A DNA stretch of 64,000 bases, from the NCBI GenBank assembly GCA_011763485.2, contig JAANSK020111127.1, positions 39,927 to 103,926 on the forward strand, in the 5' to 3' direction. This DNA is from Isoetes engelmannii (Eukaryota; Streptophyta; Lycopodiopsida; Isoetales; Isoetaceae). Shown piece by piece: positions 23,455 through 31,456 of this stretch (position 1 is its first letter; every line of letters begins with the position of its first letter). The translations under genes were made by a program, and so were the position numbers. Under the pieces are notes generated by a model. That model made no database searches. It was not told where the DNA came from and saw nothing but the letters and a program-made list of their open reading frames with translations.

Positions 23455-23707
23455 GTTGGCCCTGCGTCAGAGCAACGGTGATCACGGAGTTAGGCTTAGA
23501 CGACGGCGCCATGAGCACCGCGTGGCATGCCAGGCCACGATCAACCGCGTTCAAGGCGGCTATCCTTTTCGCTCCTACTGTCGAACGCCTTCAGGGGGCG
23601 CCGAACTTCTGTTGACGCCTGGGACAGGTCGTCGATTCGATCTCTCCGGCTTGCGGAGTTGAGAAGAGCGATGACAGGTTGGGACGGGTCGGCCTGTCAT
23701 CGAATGC

Positions 23708-23785
23708 TGGCACACGGTACGGGTCTTGAACCCGTTAGGTCTGAGGTGAAAGCCCAGTCGCGAGAGCCGCTTTGCATTACCGTGT
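23708..23785 (-). tRNA. tRNA-Glu(UUC)
   Basis: ACACGGT/ACCGTGT, loop CTTTCAC, G73, CCA encoded. The D-arm (GCAAAGCGGCTCTCGC) is atypical. Confidence 0.82.
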
Positions 23786-23800
23786 AGGGGGGGGGAGATC

Positions 23801-23876
23801 TGGTGGGGCGTCTCGGGTTCGAACCGAGGACCTACTGGTTAAAAGCCAGCTGCTCTGCCAACTGAGCTAACGACCC
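23801..23876 (-). tRNA. tRNA-Lys(UUU)
   Basis: Loop CTTTTAA; acceptor GGGTCGT/ACGCCCC has one internal mismatch; CCA encoded. Confidence 0.9.
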
Positions 23877-23952
23877 AGGATCAAGAAACTGTGGGCGGAT
23901 CATCGAAATCCGCACTTGCTCACCTTCCGCCATGTCACCCGGCGTGAGCGCG

Positions 23953-24015
23953 TCGAGTGCCCCGAATCGAACGGGCGTCGGATCGCCGTTTGCCGCTTCA
24001 CCACCACAGACCCAA
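23953..24015 (-). pseudogene. tRNA-like remnant
   Basis: A T-arm (GCCCG-TTCGATT-CGGGG) and a loosely paired acceptor are present, but only 63 bases separate the ends and no standard anticodon arm forms. Probably a decayed tRNA gene that lost about ten bases. Confidence 0.4.
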
Positions 24016-24040
24016 TGCGTTGGCTCAGAACGCGCCGGAT

Positions 24041-24111
24041 TGGTAGCGGGGGCCGGAAGTCGAACCGTGCCCGAGGTGGCTTATGAGACCTCCTGGTAAC
24101 CTAACCCCGCA
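24041..24111 (-). tRNA. Initiator-like tRNA-fMet(CAU), reduced
   Basis: Acceptor TGCGGGG/CCCCGCT with an unpaired first position and A73-CCA, as in bacterial tRNA-fMet, and loop CTCATAA. The D-arm is several bases short and the three G-C pairs of the initiator anticodon stem are not intact, so function is doubtful. Confidence 0.6.
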
Positions 24112-24152
24112 ATCGGCTGAATCGCGGAGCCAAGCTCGACACGATTCTGAAG

Positions 24153-24229
24153 TGGCGCCCGCGAAGGGAATCAAACCCTCCAACATCCGCTAGACAGGCG
24201 GCGCTCGTCGATCAGCTGAGTCCGCGGGC
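24153..24229 (-). tRNA. tRNA-Asp(GUC)
   Basis: GCCCGCG/CGCGGGC, loop CTGTCTA, G73 as expected for Asp, CCA encoded. T-loop TTTGATT. Confidence 0.88.
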
Positions 24230-24285
24230 AGTGAGTCTTGATCCAGCGGTGGAAGATTCCCCCGCATGATCAGACCAACAAAAAT

Positions 24286-24930
24286 TCAAATTCGACAGCG
24301 TTCGATCTGTGCTTCAGTGACAGCTTTCGATGATTTTGCGACTACATCTGCCATCGGAAACATGAAGCAAGCATCAATGTCCGGGCAGTAGCATGCGATT
24401 AAATCAACGTCCTCCCCATAGCCTTTACGGCAGCCGCCTCGATGAGCATAAGAGCTTGCCGTCGGGAAAACTGGACTTTCCGATTTGTCCAGTCGCGCCG
24501 TTTTGACCTGGACTCGATAGAAAAGGCCATCCTTCTCCGCTGCCAAATCGTATCGGCAGTGATCACCAATTGGTTCCATAACCCTGTAACCGCGCAAAGC
24601 TAGTCTTGCAGCGACCATCAGCATGGAAACACTACCCTTCGCCTTGGTGCCTTTTAGTTGGTCGAAAAGTACTGAGACTTCTGCGGTTCGAGAAGCCTTT
24701 CGATGCTCACGCTCGATTGCGAGCTTTGCTTTGTAATCTGCGTTTTTTCTTGCTCGTGCGTCTGCAATGCACGATTCATTAAGCGGGATATTTTTCAACC
24801 AAGCAGACGCTGTACTCTGCGAGACACCTAAGGTGATGCTGATCTTTTCTAAGCTGTAGTTCAAATCCCGGCGCAGAATCTCCGCGCATCGCTGCAATGG
24901 TTCGTGCGTTTTCCAACTGGCTTTTTTCAT
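24286..24930 (-). CDS. HTH plus PD-(D/E)XK homing-endonuclease-like protein
   Basis: 214 residues. The N-terminus has a helix-turn-helix (SLEKISITLGVSQSTASAWL). The core ALRGYRVMEPIGDHCRYDLAAE then FYRVQVKTA gives a D-x(n)-QxK nuclease centre like that of PDDEXK_5 enzymes such as I-Ssp6803I, the intron endonuclease that cuts a tRNA-fMet gene. No intron is seen, so it would be free-standing. It is clearly more AT-rich than its neighbours, suggesting recent arrival. The start is just after TACAAT, leaving a very short leader. Confidence 0.65.
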   Translation of the reverse strand: MKKASWKTHEPLQRCAEILRRDLNYSLEKISITLGVSQSTASAWLKNIPLNESCIADARARKNADYKAKLAIEREHRKASRTAEVSVLFDQLKGTKAKGSVSMLMVAARLALRGYRVMEPIGDHCRYDLAAEKDGLFYRVQVKTARLDKSESPVFPTASSYAHRGGCRKGYGEDVDLIACYCPDIDACFMFPMADVVAKSSKAVTEAQIERCRI

Positions 24931-24937
24931 TTCGCTT

Positions 24938-24955
24938 ATTGTACTAAAGCGCAGG
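24938..24955 (-). promoter_or_regulatory. ATTGTAC-type motif, degenerate
   Basis: ATTGTACTAAAGCGCAGG; on the minus strand TACAAT ends about 7 bases before the ATG at 24930, so the transcript may be nearly leaderless. Confidence 0.4.
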
Positions 24956-24960
24956 AAAAA

Positions 24961-25044
24961 TGGCTGGTAGGGTGGGACTCGAACCCACAGATGCTTACGC
25001 GCTCGGTTAACAGCCGAGTGTCTTGCCATTCGACGCACCTACCA
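24961..25044 (-). tRNA. tRNA-Asn(GUU), long variable loop
   Basis: TGGTAGG/CCTACCA, stem CTCGG/CCGAG around CTGTTAA, G73, CCA encoded. The variable region is about 12 bases, unusual for Asn. Confidence 0.87.
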
Positions 25045-25053
25045 ATTTGATAC

Positions 25054-25128
25054 TGGTGCTCTCACCTCGGATCGAACGAGGGTCTCGACCTTTTCAAAGT
25101 CGCGCTACACCAACTCAGCTATGAGAGC
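25054..25128 (-). tRNA. tRNA-Phe(GAA)
   Basis: GCTCTCA/TGAGAGC, loop TTGAAAA, CCA encoded. Confidence 0.92.
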
Positions 25129-25137
25129 GAAAACGGG

Positions 25138-25440
25138 CTACCGCCACAGGCGATAAAACTTGAACGGCTTGGGCCACTCCGCGCGCGGCTTGAATGCGAT
25201 CGCGACCTCCTGTCCTTGCAGCGCAGACTCAGTGAGCACGACGTGATCCTCGACGGCTTTCGCGTTCTCGAATTCCTTGTCGCTGACTTTCACCACCGCC
25301 TTGTAGAACGGCCCGGAAAGCCATTCGGCGACTTCCGGTGAGTCCCGAAACTTCAGGAACGCGGCCAGTGAAGCATGGGCCGCCGCGAGCACGGCAAATC
25401 CCGGTGGGACCGATTCTCGGATCAGGATGTACATCTTCAT
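25138..25440 (-). CDS. PTH2/PTRHD1-like peptidyl-tRNA hydrolase homologue
   Basis: 100 residues starting MKMYILIRESVPPGFAVLAA, then AHASLAAFLKF, KAVVKVSDKEFENAK, DHVVLTESALQGQEVA and FKPRAEWP. The order matches the small alpha/beta fold of PTH2-related proteins found in phages and as PTRHD1 in eukaryotes. PTH2 frees tRNA from stalled peptidyl-tRNA; activity here is inferred. Its place inside the tRNA array supports the idea. Start after GAGGTCGCC. Confidence 0.6.
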   Translation of the reverse strand: MKMYILIRESVPPGFAVLAAAHASLAAFLKFRDSPEVAEWLSGPFYKAVVKVSDKEFENAKAVEDHVVLTESALQGQEVAIAFKPRAEWPKPFKFYRLWR

Positions 25441-25476
25441 GGCGACCTCGCGAGTGATGGCGAAGATCGCCAGTGA

Positions 25477-25560
25477 TGGTGGGGGCTGATGGATTTGAAC
25501 CACCGCGTCCGTAGATCCTGGTTTACAGCCAGGCGCATTCGACCTCTCTGCCAAACCCCC
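25477..25560 (-). tRNA. tRNA-Tyr(GUA)
   Basis: Class II, loop CTGTAAA, GGGGGTT acceptor, CCA encoded. Confidence 0.93.
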
Positions 25561-25686
25561 ATTGAAAGTTGACCTCTTGACGCTGGCCCAAGTAGGACTG
25601 GCCTTGGCAAGTTCAGCGGATCGCCTTCACCGATCTGGCATGAACCCAGTGGGACCTTGGCGAACACTTGACCCATCACGGACATG

Positions 25687-25761
25687 TGGCACGGGTGGTA
25701 GGAATCGAACCTACGCCAACGGTTTTGGAGACCGTCACTCTGCCAACTGAGCTACACCCGT
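25687..25761 (-). tRNA. tRNA-Trp(CCA)
   Basis: ACGGGTG/CACCCGT, loop CTCCAAA, G73, CCA encoded. Confidence 0.93.
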
Positions 25762-25986
25762 AGAAAAATGTGGCGGGGATGGGCCTGTTTGCCTGGACGG
25801 TCCCGGGTGGTGATCGCCTTGAGGCTCCCACCCGTCCGACATCACACGCTGACCCATGTGATCCCACAACGCACCCCTGCGCTTCTGCACACCTAAGATC
25901 CGGAGAGTGCTCGTCCGGACAGCGTTTCTGATGGTCAGTCAGGTTGTCGCCTGTGCAGCCGGCTGTTGGGCCGCCGAGGCCGTACT

Positions 25987-26062
25987 TGGAGCGGACAGTG
26001 GGATTCGAACCCACGGCCTCGACCTTGGCAAGGTCGCGCTCTACCAGCTGAGCTATGCCCGC
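25987..26062 (-). tRNA. tRNA-Gly(GCC)
   Basis: GCGGGCA acceptor, loop TTGCCAA, U73, CCA encoded. Confidence 0.94.
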
Positions 26063-26105
26063 GAAACCTGAAGACCCATCGGGTTAAAACCCAATTATGT
26101 GTCGG

Positions 26106-26133
26106 TGGTGGAGCCAATCGGGATCGAACCGAC

Positions 26134-26174
<41 letters not shown>

Positions 26175-26181
26175 TGGCCCC
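26106..26181 (-). tRNA. tRNA-Ala(GGC)
   Basis: GGGGCCA acceptor, loop ATGGCAT, CCA encoded. Confidence 0.94.
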
Positions 26182-26421
26182 TCAAATGGTGGACGTCTTC
26201 ACGCAAGGTCCTGAGCCTGATCGATCGTTGCGAACAGGCAGCGTCTTCGGAATCCGCGAAACCCCTCGAGAGCCGCGGTACTGCGTTTCACCGAGAGCAA
26301 GATCGGTGAGACTTCCTGCAATGAACCTCGTGCGGATTCGAACCGCCTCGGGTCTGCGCGGACCCGCGTTGCACCCGTCGATGCAGCTTCGGCCACCCGG
26401 TTGCCCCGGGCCCTGGAGGAC

Positions 26422-26498
26422 TGGTGGTGATCGGCGGGGGTCGAACCCGCGACATCGAGATTATGAGTCTCGCGCTCTGCCAGCTGAGCTACGTCACC
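26422..26498 (-). tRNA. tRNA-Met(CAU), elongator
   Basis: Stem CGAGA/TCTCG around CTCATAA, elongator-like ACGTAGCTCAG. Acceptor GGTGACG/GATCACC has two mismatches near the T stem; CCA encoded. Confidence 0.85.
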
Positions 26499-26505
26499 GA
26501 AACGG

Positions 26506-26581
26506 TGGTGGACCAAGGTGGGATCGAACCACCGACCTCTCGGTTATCAGCCGAACGCTCTAGCCACTGAGCTACTGGTCC
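26506..26581 (-). tRNA. tRNA-Ile(GAU)
   Basis: GGACCAG acceptor, loop CTGATAA, CCA encoded. Confidence 0.93.
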
Positions 26582-26844
26582 GCAATGAATCTCGACCCCC
26601 AGGCGTGCTGTTACGCCAAAGGAGCTACGGCTATTCCGTTCACGCGGAAGGCCGTCCTGTGAGTCGCGCGCTACGGGGCTTCGCAGTACCTGGCTTTCAC
26701 CGGGTTGAGCTGGCGTCCTGAGCGCGTACCAGCTACCTTCGCTGCATCCACGACCAGATCCACTCTTCAAGAGATGGCTGCTTCCAAGCCCACTCACCGA
26801 GAGATCGAGAACCTTGAGCTGCGCCAGGCGCAGCCCTACTTTGA

Positions 26845-26939
26845 TGGCGGGCAGGGAGGGAGTCGAACCCCCGTGGCTGTGTTGGGCACAACCCATCTGT
26901 TTTCGAAACAGCGCCCTTTGGCCTCTCGGGCACCTACCC
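26845..26939 (-). tRNA. tRNA-Ser(CGA)
   Basis: Class II, loop TTCGAAA, G73, CCA encoded. Confidence 0.93.
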
Positions 26940-27077
26940 AGTAAAATGCAGGAGGAATGTCGCGAGCAACCATTGCCATGACTCCCCCGGAGATCACGGC
27001 CGCGTCTTTCGCTCTCTGCAGCGCGCTTGCCCGGATTTCTGGCCAGGGACATCGCCGCTTCTTCGAGCTACTCACAA

Positions 27078-27172
27078 TGGCGGAGGGGACAGGAATCGAA
27101 CCTGCGCGGCTGTGTTGGGCACAACCCATCTGCTTTCCAAGCAGCGCCCTTAGGCCTCTCGGGCACCCCTCC
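27078..27172 (-). tRNA. tRNA-Ser(GGA)
   Basis: Class II, loop TTGGAAA, GGAGGGG/CCCCTCC, G73, CCA encoded. Confidence 0.93.
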
Positions 27173-27268
27173 CAAAACTTCCGGCTTCGCGAATGGCGCC
27201 GGGTGCCATAGTTTCCCCTCACACTTTGGCGCATCGCGATTGCGCTAACTCGTGCTTGAGACGGGAGC

Positions 27269-27363
27269 TGGAAGAGGGTGCGAGATTCGAACTCGCGAGC
27301 CACCGGGTTAGGGCAGCCTCCGGGATTCAAAGCCGGCGCGTTCAGCCACTCCGCCAACCCTCC
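27269..27363 (-). tRNA. tRNA-Ser(UGA)
   Basis: Class II, loop TTTGAAT, CCA encoded; discriminator U rather than the usual G. Confidence 0.88.
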
Positions 27364-27569
27364 ACGATTCATTTGGGGAGCTCGACCAGGTGTGCCGCAC
27401 CCTGAATACGGCCGGAAGGCCTGTCGAGCTTTTGGCATTGAGCGGGGTGCCCACCCTGTGTTCCCCTGATCGGCTCTCGCCGGCTCCTCGCTTGCGCGGT
27501 CCACTCACGAAACCTTCGGGGGTGGTTCCCGACTTCAACCGGCGGTTGTTCTGCGCCGTGGCAACTGTC

Positions 27570-27659
27570 TGGCGGATCAGCCTGGATTCGAACCAGGGCG
27601 CCTCTTTGGGAGACGGATTCTTAGCAGGAATCTGGTTTCAGCCTCTCACCCACTGATCC
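27570..27659 (-). tRNA. tRNA-Ser(GCU)
   Basis: Class II, stem GATTC/GAATC around CTGCTAA, GGATCAG/CTGATCC, G73, CCA encoded. Confidence 0.93.
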
Positions 27660-27688
27660 ATAATCGTTACGATCAAAATTGAATTAAC

Positions 27689-27764
27689 TGGTGGTTGCTG
27701 AGGGGATCGAACCCCCGACATCCGTCTTGTAAGGGCGGCGCTCTACCGGCTGAGCTAAGCAACC
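27689..27764 (-). tRNA. tRNA-Val(UAC)
   Basis: GGTTGCT/AGCAACC, loop CTTACAA, CCA encoded. The only Val tRNA and the upstream end of the array. Confidence 0.92.
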
Positions 27765-28504
27765 AGGGAATGGTTTTTCGTGGAAGCGGCTGGGTTTTCG
27801 CCAGCAACCGGGGGATAGCCGGCCAGTCCGGGCGGCCCTTTCCGGGGTCATCCTTTGGCCCCGTATTCCGCCGCCTTTCCCCTGGCCTCAAACCGGCATG
27901 CCGGTCTCACCAGGGCTTCGCTTCCCGAAAAAACACTCTTTGGATTTTGTTTCAGAGGGACCGGTTTCCCGGTGATCTAGCCTCGTGCCTGGCCGGTGGA
28001 CGCCAATGCGCCACTCGGAGTTGCGTGCCATCTTCCGGGTCGAGCCTCTGCAGCCTGTTTGCTCGATCAATGCGGTGTGGATGACACCCCGTTGAAACAA
28101 CACCCCCCAGGGAACGCAGTCGTTGCCGCAGCGACGACCCCGAAGGGATACAACCCAACAGTTCGGCGGCGCACTGACGTGCGAAGGGACGGCAATCCCC
28201 AATCGCAACTTCCCCGGTTGCCCAATCGCGTTTAGCGACAGGGGCCGTGGATCTCGCGATCCCGCCTGGACAGAGCGGTTCTCGGCCGACAGCGCCGTAA
28301 ACCCCTATGCCCATTGGCAATTCCAGATTGTTAGAGAGCGGTAGGACGAGTCACCAGAGGTGGTCGAACCCGTTTCTGCGACTCGCGTCCTGAAGCCTTC
28401 CCGCCAGATCCTCGGCATCCGCCGGCAGATCTGCCCTCGCTTGAGGGGCTGTCCTTCCGGGACAGCTCGGGGCTGCTTCACTTCGCGCCGGGTCAGAAAC
28501 GAAA
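27765..28504. other. Long gene-free stretch upstream of the tRNA array
   Basis: About 740 bases with no supported gene on either strand. A long stem-loop lies at 28343-28391 whose loop carries a tRNA T-loop-like sequence. The rest shows only GC-rich inverted repeats. Confidence 0.35.
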
Positions 28505-28537
28505 AAAAACCCCGGTAGGCCTGAGGCCACCGGGGTT
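28505..28537 (-). terminator. Strong intrinsic terminator
   Basis: On the minus strand AACCCCGGT and ACCGGGGTT form the stem, followed by a run of eight T. Confidence 0.85.
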
Positions 28538-28601
28538 CGGATGTACTGCGCTTCCTGATCCTGGTGGTTTCCATCACCACCCCAGACCAGGACGATGACG
28601 T

Positions 28602-28778
28602 TTACAGCGTGCGGCTCCAGCTAAACGGCTTATTCGATACGGACCCGCAATACGAATGCGGAATGCCTGAATCGAGGCCTTTGGCGCCTGCCACGGTTTC
28701 GAGCTGTGACGCACGAACGCGCAAGCCGGCCTGTGTGGCCAGTTGCAGCATGATCGTGGTGGTCAGTCTCGAAGCCAT
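28602..28778 (-). CDS. Possible small protein, 58 aa
   Basis: Starts MASRLTTTIMLQLATQAGLR after AGAGGGTTCC. It lies between a near-consensus promoter (28907-28935) and a strong terminator (28505-28537), so the region is surely transcribed. The protein has no relatives I recognise; the transcript could instead be a small RNA. Confidence 0.4.
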   Translation of the reverse strand: MASRLTTTIMLQLATQAGLRVRASQLETVAGAKGLDSGIPHSYCGSVSNKPFSWSRTL

Positions 28779-28906
28779 GGAACCCTCTGAAAATCGGTTG
28801 TTGATCGCACCTGCTCTGCCGGTGCGGTGGCGATCATGCCGCACCTGGTGTCGAAAAAGGAAGGCCTCTGTCGACAGACGGTGCAGAAAGCATCGTCGAG
28901 GTGCGT

Positions 28907-28935
28907 ATTGTGCATATTCACAACGGCCCTGTCAA
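28907..28935 (-). promoter_or_regulatory. Sigma-70-type promoter
   Basis: Minus-strand TTGACA (28930-28935), 17 bases, CACAAT (28907-28912). The best classical -35/-10 pair seen in the window. Confidence 0.65.
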
Positions 28936-29203
28936 CACCTAGTTCTTCCAAAAATGCAAGAAAGTTGAAATCCAGAGAAGAGCGAGGAAAACAAAGGGGT
29001 TGAAGGTCACTCCCTGTTGGCTTAACAGGCTCCCGCGGACGAAGGGGCTTGGTCGCGATCGCTGATTTCCTGAAACGGGTACGGGATCAGGCGGATACCG
29101 TGCTTCCGACGACGAATCGCACCCCCGGCGCGCACAGGGAGGAGAGTGTTTCCCCCTTCTGCGGCCGATTCGAGGCTGACCACAACCAACCCCCACAGGA
29201 AGA

Positions 29204-29485
29204 ATGACGATGACCCAGGCGTACACGCGTGAAGATGTGGCGCGTGCTGTTGCGAAACACTTTCAGGTGCCCAAGCGACAGGGGCAGGCCGTTGTCTCGT
29301 TTGTGTTCGAGGAGATCCTTCGGGCCATCAAGGATGGACGGAAGGTGAACATCGCGCCCGTAGGCTCATTCAGGAAGGTCGAGAAGCCCGCGCGCCGCGG
29401 TCGAAATCCCTCCAACGGCGAGGTTCAGGAATTCCCGCCGAAGAGCACGGTGCGGTTCAAGCTGAGCGCCAAGGCAGAGATGTGA
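29204..29485 (+). CDS. HU/IHF-family DNA-binding protein
   Basis: 93 residues, the usual HU/IHF length. YTREDVARAVAKHF, VVSFVFEEILRAIKDGRKVNI and the beta-arm region GSFRKVEKPARRGRNPSNGE match the family, which bends DNA and compacts nucleoids. The arm keeps the RNP-like NP pair. A second ATG at 29210 is possible. The next gene starts in its stop codon (TGATG). Confidence 0.9.
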   Translation: MTMTQAYTREDVARAVAKHFQVPKRQGQAVVSFVFEEILRAIKDGRKVNIAPVGSFRKVEKPARRGRNPSNGEVQEFPPKSTVRFKLSAKAEM

Positions 29486-29883
29486 TGAGCCTGGCCGCCT
29501 TCCTGGTGTTCCTGATCAGCATCCCGCTCGCGATTGCGCTCGGGATGCGCTTCCCCGAATTCAGGCCGGCCATGAGGGCGGTTGCCTGGGTCTCGGCAAG
29601 CGTCGGCCTGGTGGTCGCGGTCTGCCTCAGCCTTGCCGTGGCCTGGATGGGCTTGCCGACCCTGATCATCATCTGGCTGATCGCCACCATCACCCCGCTG
29701 GCGCTGGGGATGGCTGCCTGGCGGACGCCGGACCTCATCGACAGCATGGATCACAGCTTCAATCGGGTGGTCGAGCCCTACCTCGGGCATCCAGTTTCGC
29801 TGCTGGGATGGGCGCATTCGCTATACAGCTTGCTGCCCTCGTCCCTCGCAGGGAGGACGCCGGAAATCGTTCCGGATCGGTAG
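29485..29883 (+). CDS. Small membrane protein, 132 aa
   Basis: Three hydrophobic segments (about residues 3-20, 32-54 and 58-78) predict a small inner-membrane protein with a soluble tail. No family recognised. It is translationally coupled to the HU/IHF gene by a shared TGATG. Confidence 0.6.
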   Translation: MSLAAFLVFLISIPLAIALGMRFPEFRPAMRAVAWVSASVGLVVAVCLSLAVAWMGLPTLIIIWLIATITPLALGMAAWRTPDLIDSMDHSFNRVVEPYLGHPVSLLGWAHSLYSLLPSSLAGRTPEIVPDR

Positions 29884-29898
29884 ATCCGGGTGCCTCAA

Positions 29899-29924
29899 TG
29901 AAAAGACCTCTCCGAAGAGAGGTC
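29899..29924 (-). terminator. Common UUCG terminator, minus-strand copy
   Basis: GACCTCTC-TTCG-GAGAGGTC then TTTTC when read on the minus strand; ends the 30377 gene. Confidence 0.88.
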
Positions 29925-29933
29925 CAGGTTCCG

Positions 29934-30377
29934 CTACTCGTTGATGTCCTCGTCCAGAACCGACAGTGCTTCGGCCGGGGTTTCATCGCCTTCTTCGCGA
30001 GAGTCGCGTTCATCCATGGCGTCGAGGACCCCCTGGACGAAAGTGGCGCCCTTCGTCGAGATGTCGCCGGTCATGTCGTAAGCCCAGGCCGTGCTTTCAT
30101 GCTCGCCATCCTGGAACCGGATGAGCTCGCTTTCGTCGGACCCCTCGCAGTCGTAGTCGCAGACCACGATCGACAGGTCGTCCGGGTTCTCGGTGTCCTT
30201 CACCGAGAAGCCCTGCACGATTCCGCCTTCAAGGCCGATGACCAGCGTGGCGCCGTGACGACGCATGGGGATGGCTTCGTTCTGAAGAGACTCGATCAGC
30301 GACTCGTCGGTGATGCCGGCGATGTTGAGCACCGACATCAAGCGGGCCATCGAAATGGCAGGGACTGCTTTTTCCAT
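29934..30377 (-). CDS. Hypothetical acidic protein, 147 aa
   Basis: Starts MEKAVPAISMARLMSVLNIA. Mixed alpha/beta, with a strongly acidic tail. Not recognised. Complete cassette: GATACCG (30422-30427 on the minus strand), GTCAACA, AAAGGAGG, ATG, gene, common terminator ten bases after the stop. Confidence 0.6.
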   Translation of the reverse strand: MEKAVPAISMARLMSVLNIAGITDESLIESLQNEAIPMRRHGATLVIGLEGGIVQGFSVKDTENPDDLSIVVCDYDCEGSDESELIRFQDGEHESTAWAYDMTGDISTKGATFVQGVLDAMDERDSREEGDETPAEALSVLDEDINE

Positions 30378-30446
30378 CTGAACCTCCTTTGCTCGGGTGA
30401 GCGTTGTTGACCTGCCTGGACGGTATCTCCGGCAAGTCAAAGGAGG

Positions 30447-30791
30447 TCAGGCCACCGCGCTCCGGCGGGCAGGACGAGAATTCGTACTCGGCTGCGCCTT
30501 CTTGTCGAGGGCTTTCCAGACGATCGAATAGCGCCCGCTCTGTCCCCGGCGTCTCTCCCCGCTGTCGCAGATCAGCCCCTTGCGTTCCAGAGGGCGGAAG
30601 CGCGGGCTGACGGTCACGCGGTCAATGCCGGTCATCTTCGCCATCTCGTCGCTAGTCGCTCCGCGTTCGAGAAGCCGTTTGGTCCTCAAGCGCTCGAGCA
30701 CGAGCATCTCGGCCTTGGCTACGGAAACCGTTTCGGCCGCGTCTGAAGCCGTGGAGGGATCTGTTGAACGAGCGTAGGCACCTTCGCTCAT
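30447..30791 (-). CDS. Winged-helix DNA-binding protein, 114 aa
   Basis: KRLLERGATSDEMAKMTGIDRVTVSPRF followed by RPLERKGLICDSG is a winged-helix pattern, as in MarR-like or phage replication-control proteins. Basic C-terminal tail. The start at 30791 follows GATACCG on the same strand (30824-30829); the open frame continues upstream to 31013 without support. Target unknown. Confidence 0.6.
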   Translation of the reverse strand: MSEGAYARSTDPSTASDAAETVSVAKAEMLVLERLRTKRLLERGATSDEMAKMTGIDRVTVSPRFRPLERKGLICDSGERRRGQSGRYSIVWKALDKKAQPSTNSRPARRSAVA

Positions 30792-31024
30792 GGGTAACTC
30801 CGTCGATGGGGGCTCGAATCGACGGTATCTGCCTGGTTTGAAGGCTGTTTCGGGGTGTGGGGCGGAGCCCCGCGGAAGGCCAAAGGCCGAGACTGCTGTG
30901 GTGCTCGAGTTGCTGAGCTTCCGCTTTCGGCCGGCCGTCATCCCAGCCCCCCCTTCGGCCAACCGGACGCTGAAATCCTGCGAGCCCTGATACCGCAGAT
31001 GGTCAACAATCATAGGAGGTCATC

Positions 31025-31333
31025 ATGGATTTGCCAGTTGCTCGATCCGCCCGTTTCGAGGTCATGTCCACACGCTCAGGAGATCGCTATCGCTCAGGCA
31101 TGCCTCAAGGCTTGTGCCAGCAGATCGACACCATGGAAGCCGCTCGCCATGGATTCGATCCCCAGGAAGTGGCCGTCTACTTTCGCGGAATGAGTGGGCG
31201 CATCGTCCACAAGACGTTCCTAGACCTGCGTCTTTCACCCAAGGAGCAGATCGCGGCCGCTTGGGAGTCCTTCTTCAAGCGATTCCCTCGCACCCGCTCG
31301 GAAGGAACGACCGTCACCCTCTGTCACGAGTAG
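31025..31333 (+). CDS. Hypothetical protein, 102 aa
   Basis: Not recognised; basic, with segments FDPQEVAVYFRGMSG and AAWESFFKRFPRTRS. The full cassette is present: GATACCG at 30989, GTCAACA, TAGGAGG, ATG, gene, common UUCG terminator. Confidence 0.6.
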   Translation: MDLPVARSARFEVMSTRSGDRYRSGMPQGLCQQIDTMEAARHGFDPQEVAVYFRGMSGRIVHKTFLDLRLSPKEQIAAAWESFFKRFPRTRSEGTTVTLCHE

Positions 31334-31341
31334 CCCTCATC

Positions 31342-31368
31342 AAGACCTCTCTTCGGAGAGGTCTTTTT
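31342..31368 (+). terminator. Common UUCG terminator
   Basis: GACCTCTC-TTCG-GAGAGGTC then TTTTTCG. Confidence 0.9.
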
Positions 31369-31456
31369 CGTAGCGCCGCGGTCAATAGCGCCACCGGATC
31401 TGGGCAACCTGGCGGCGTGGATACCTCCTGAGCAGGTCAACACACAGGAGGTGAAC

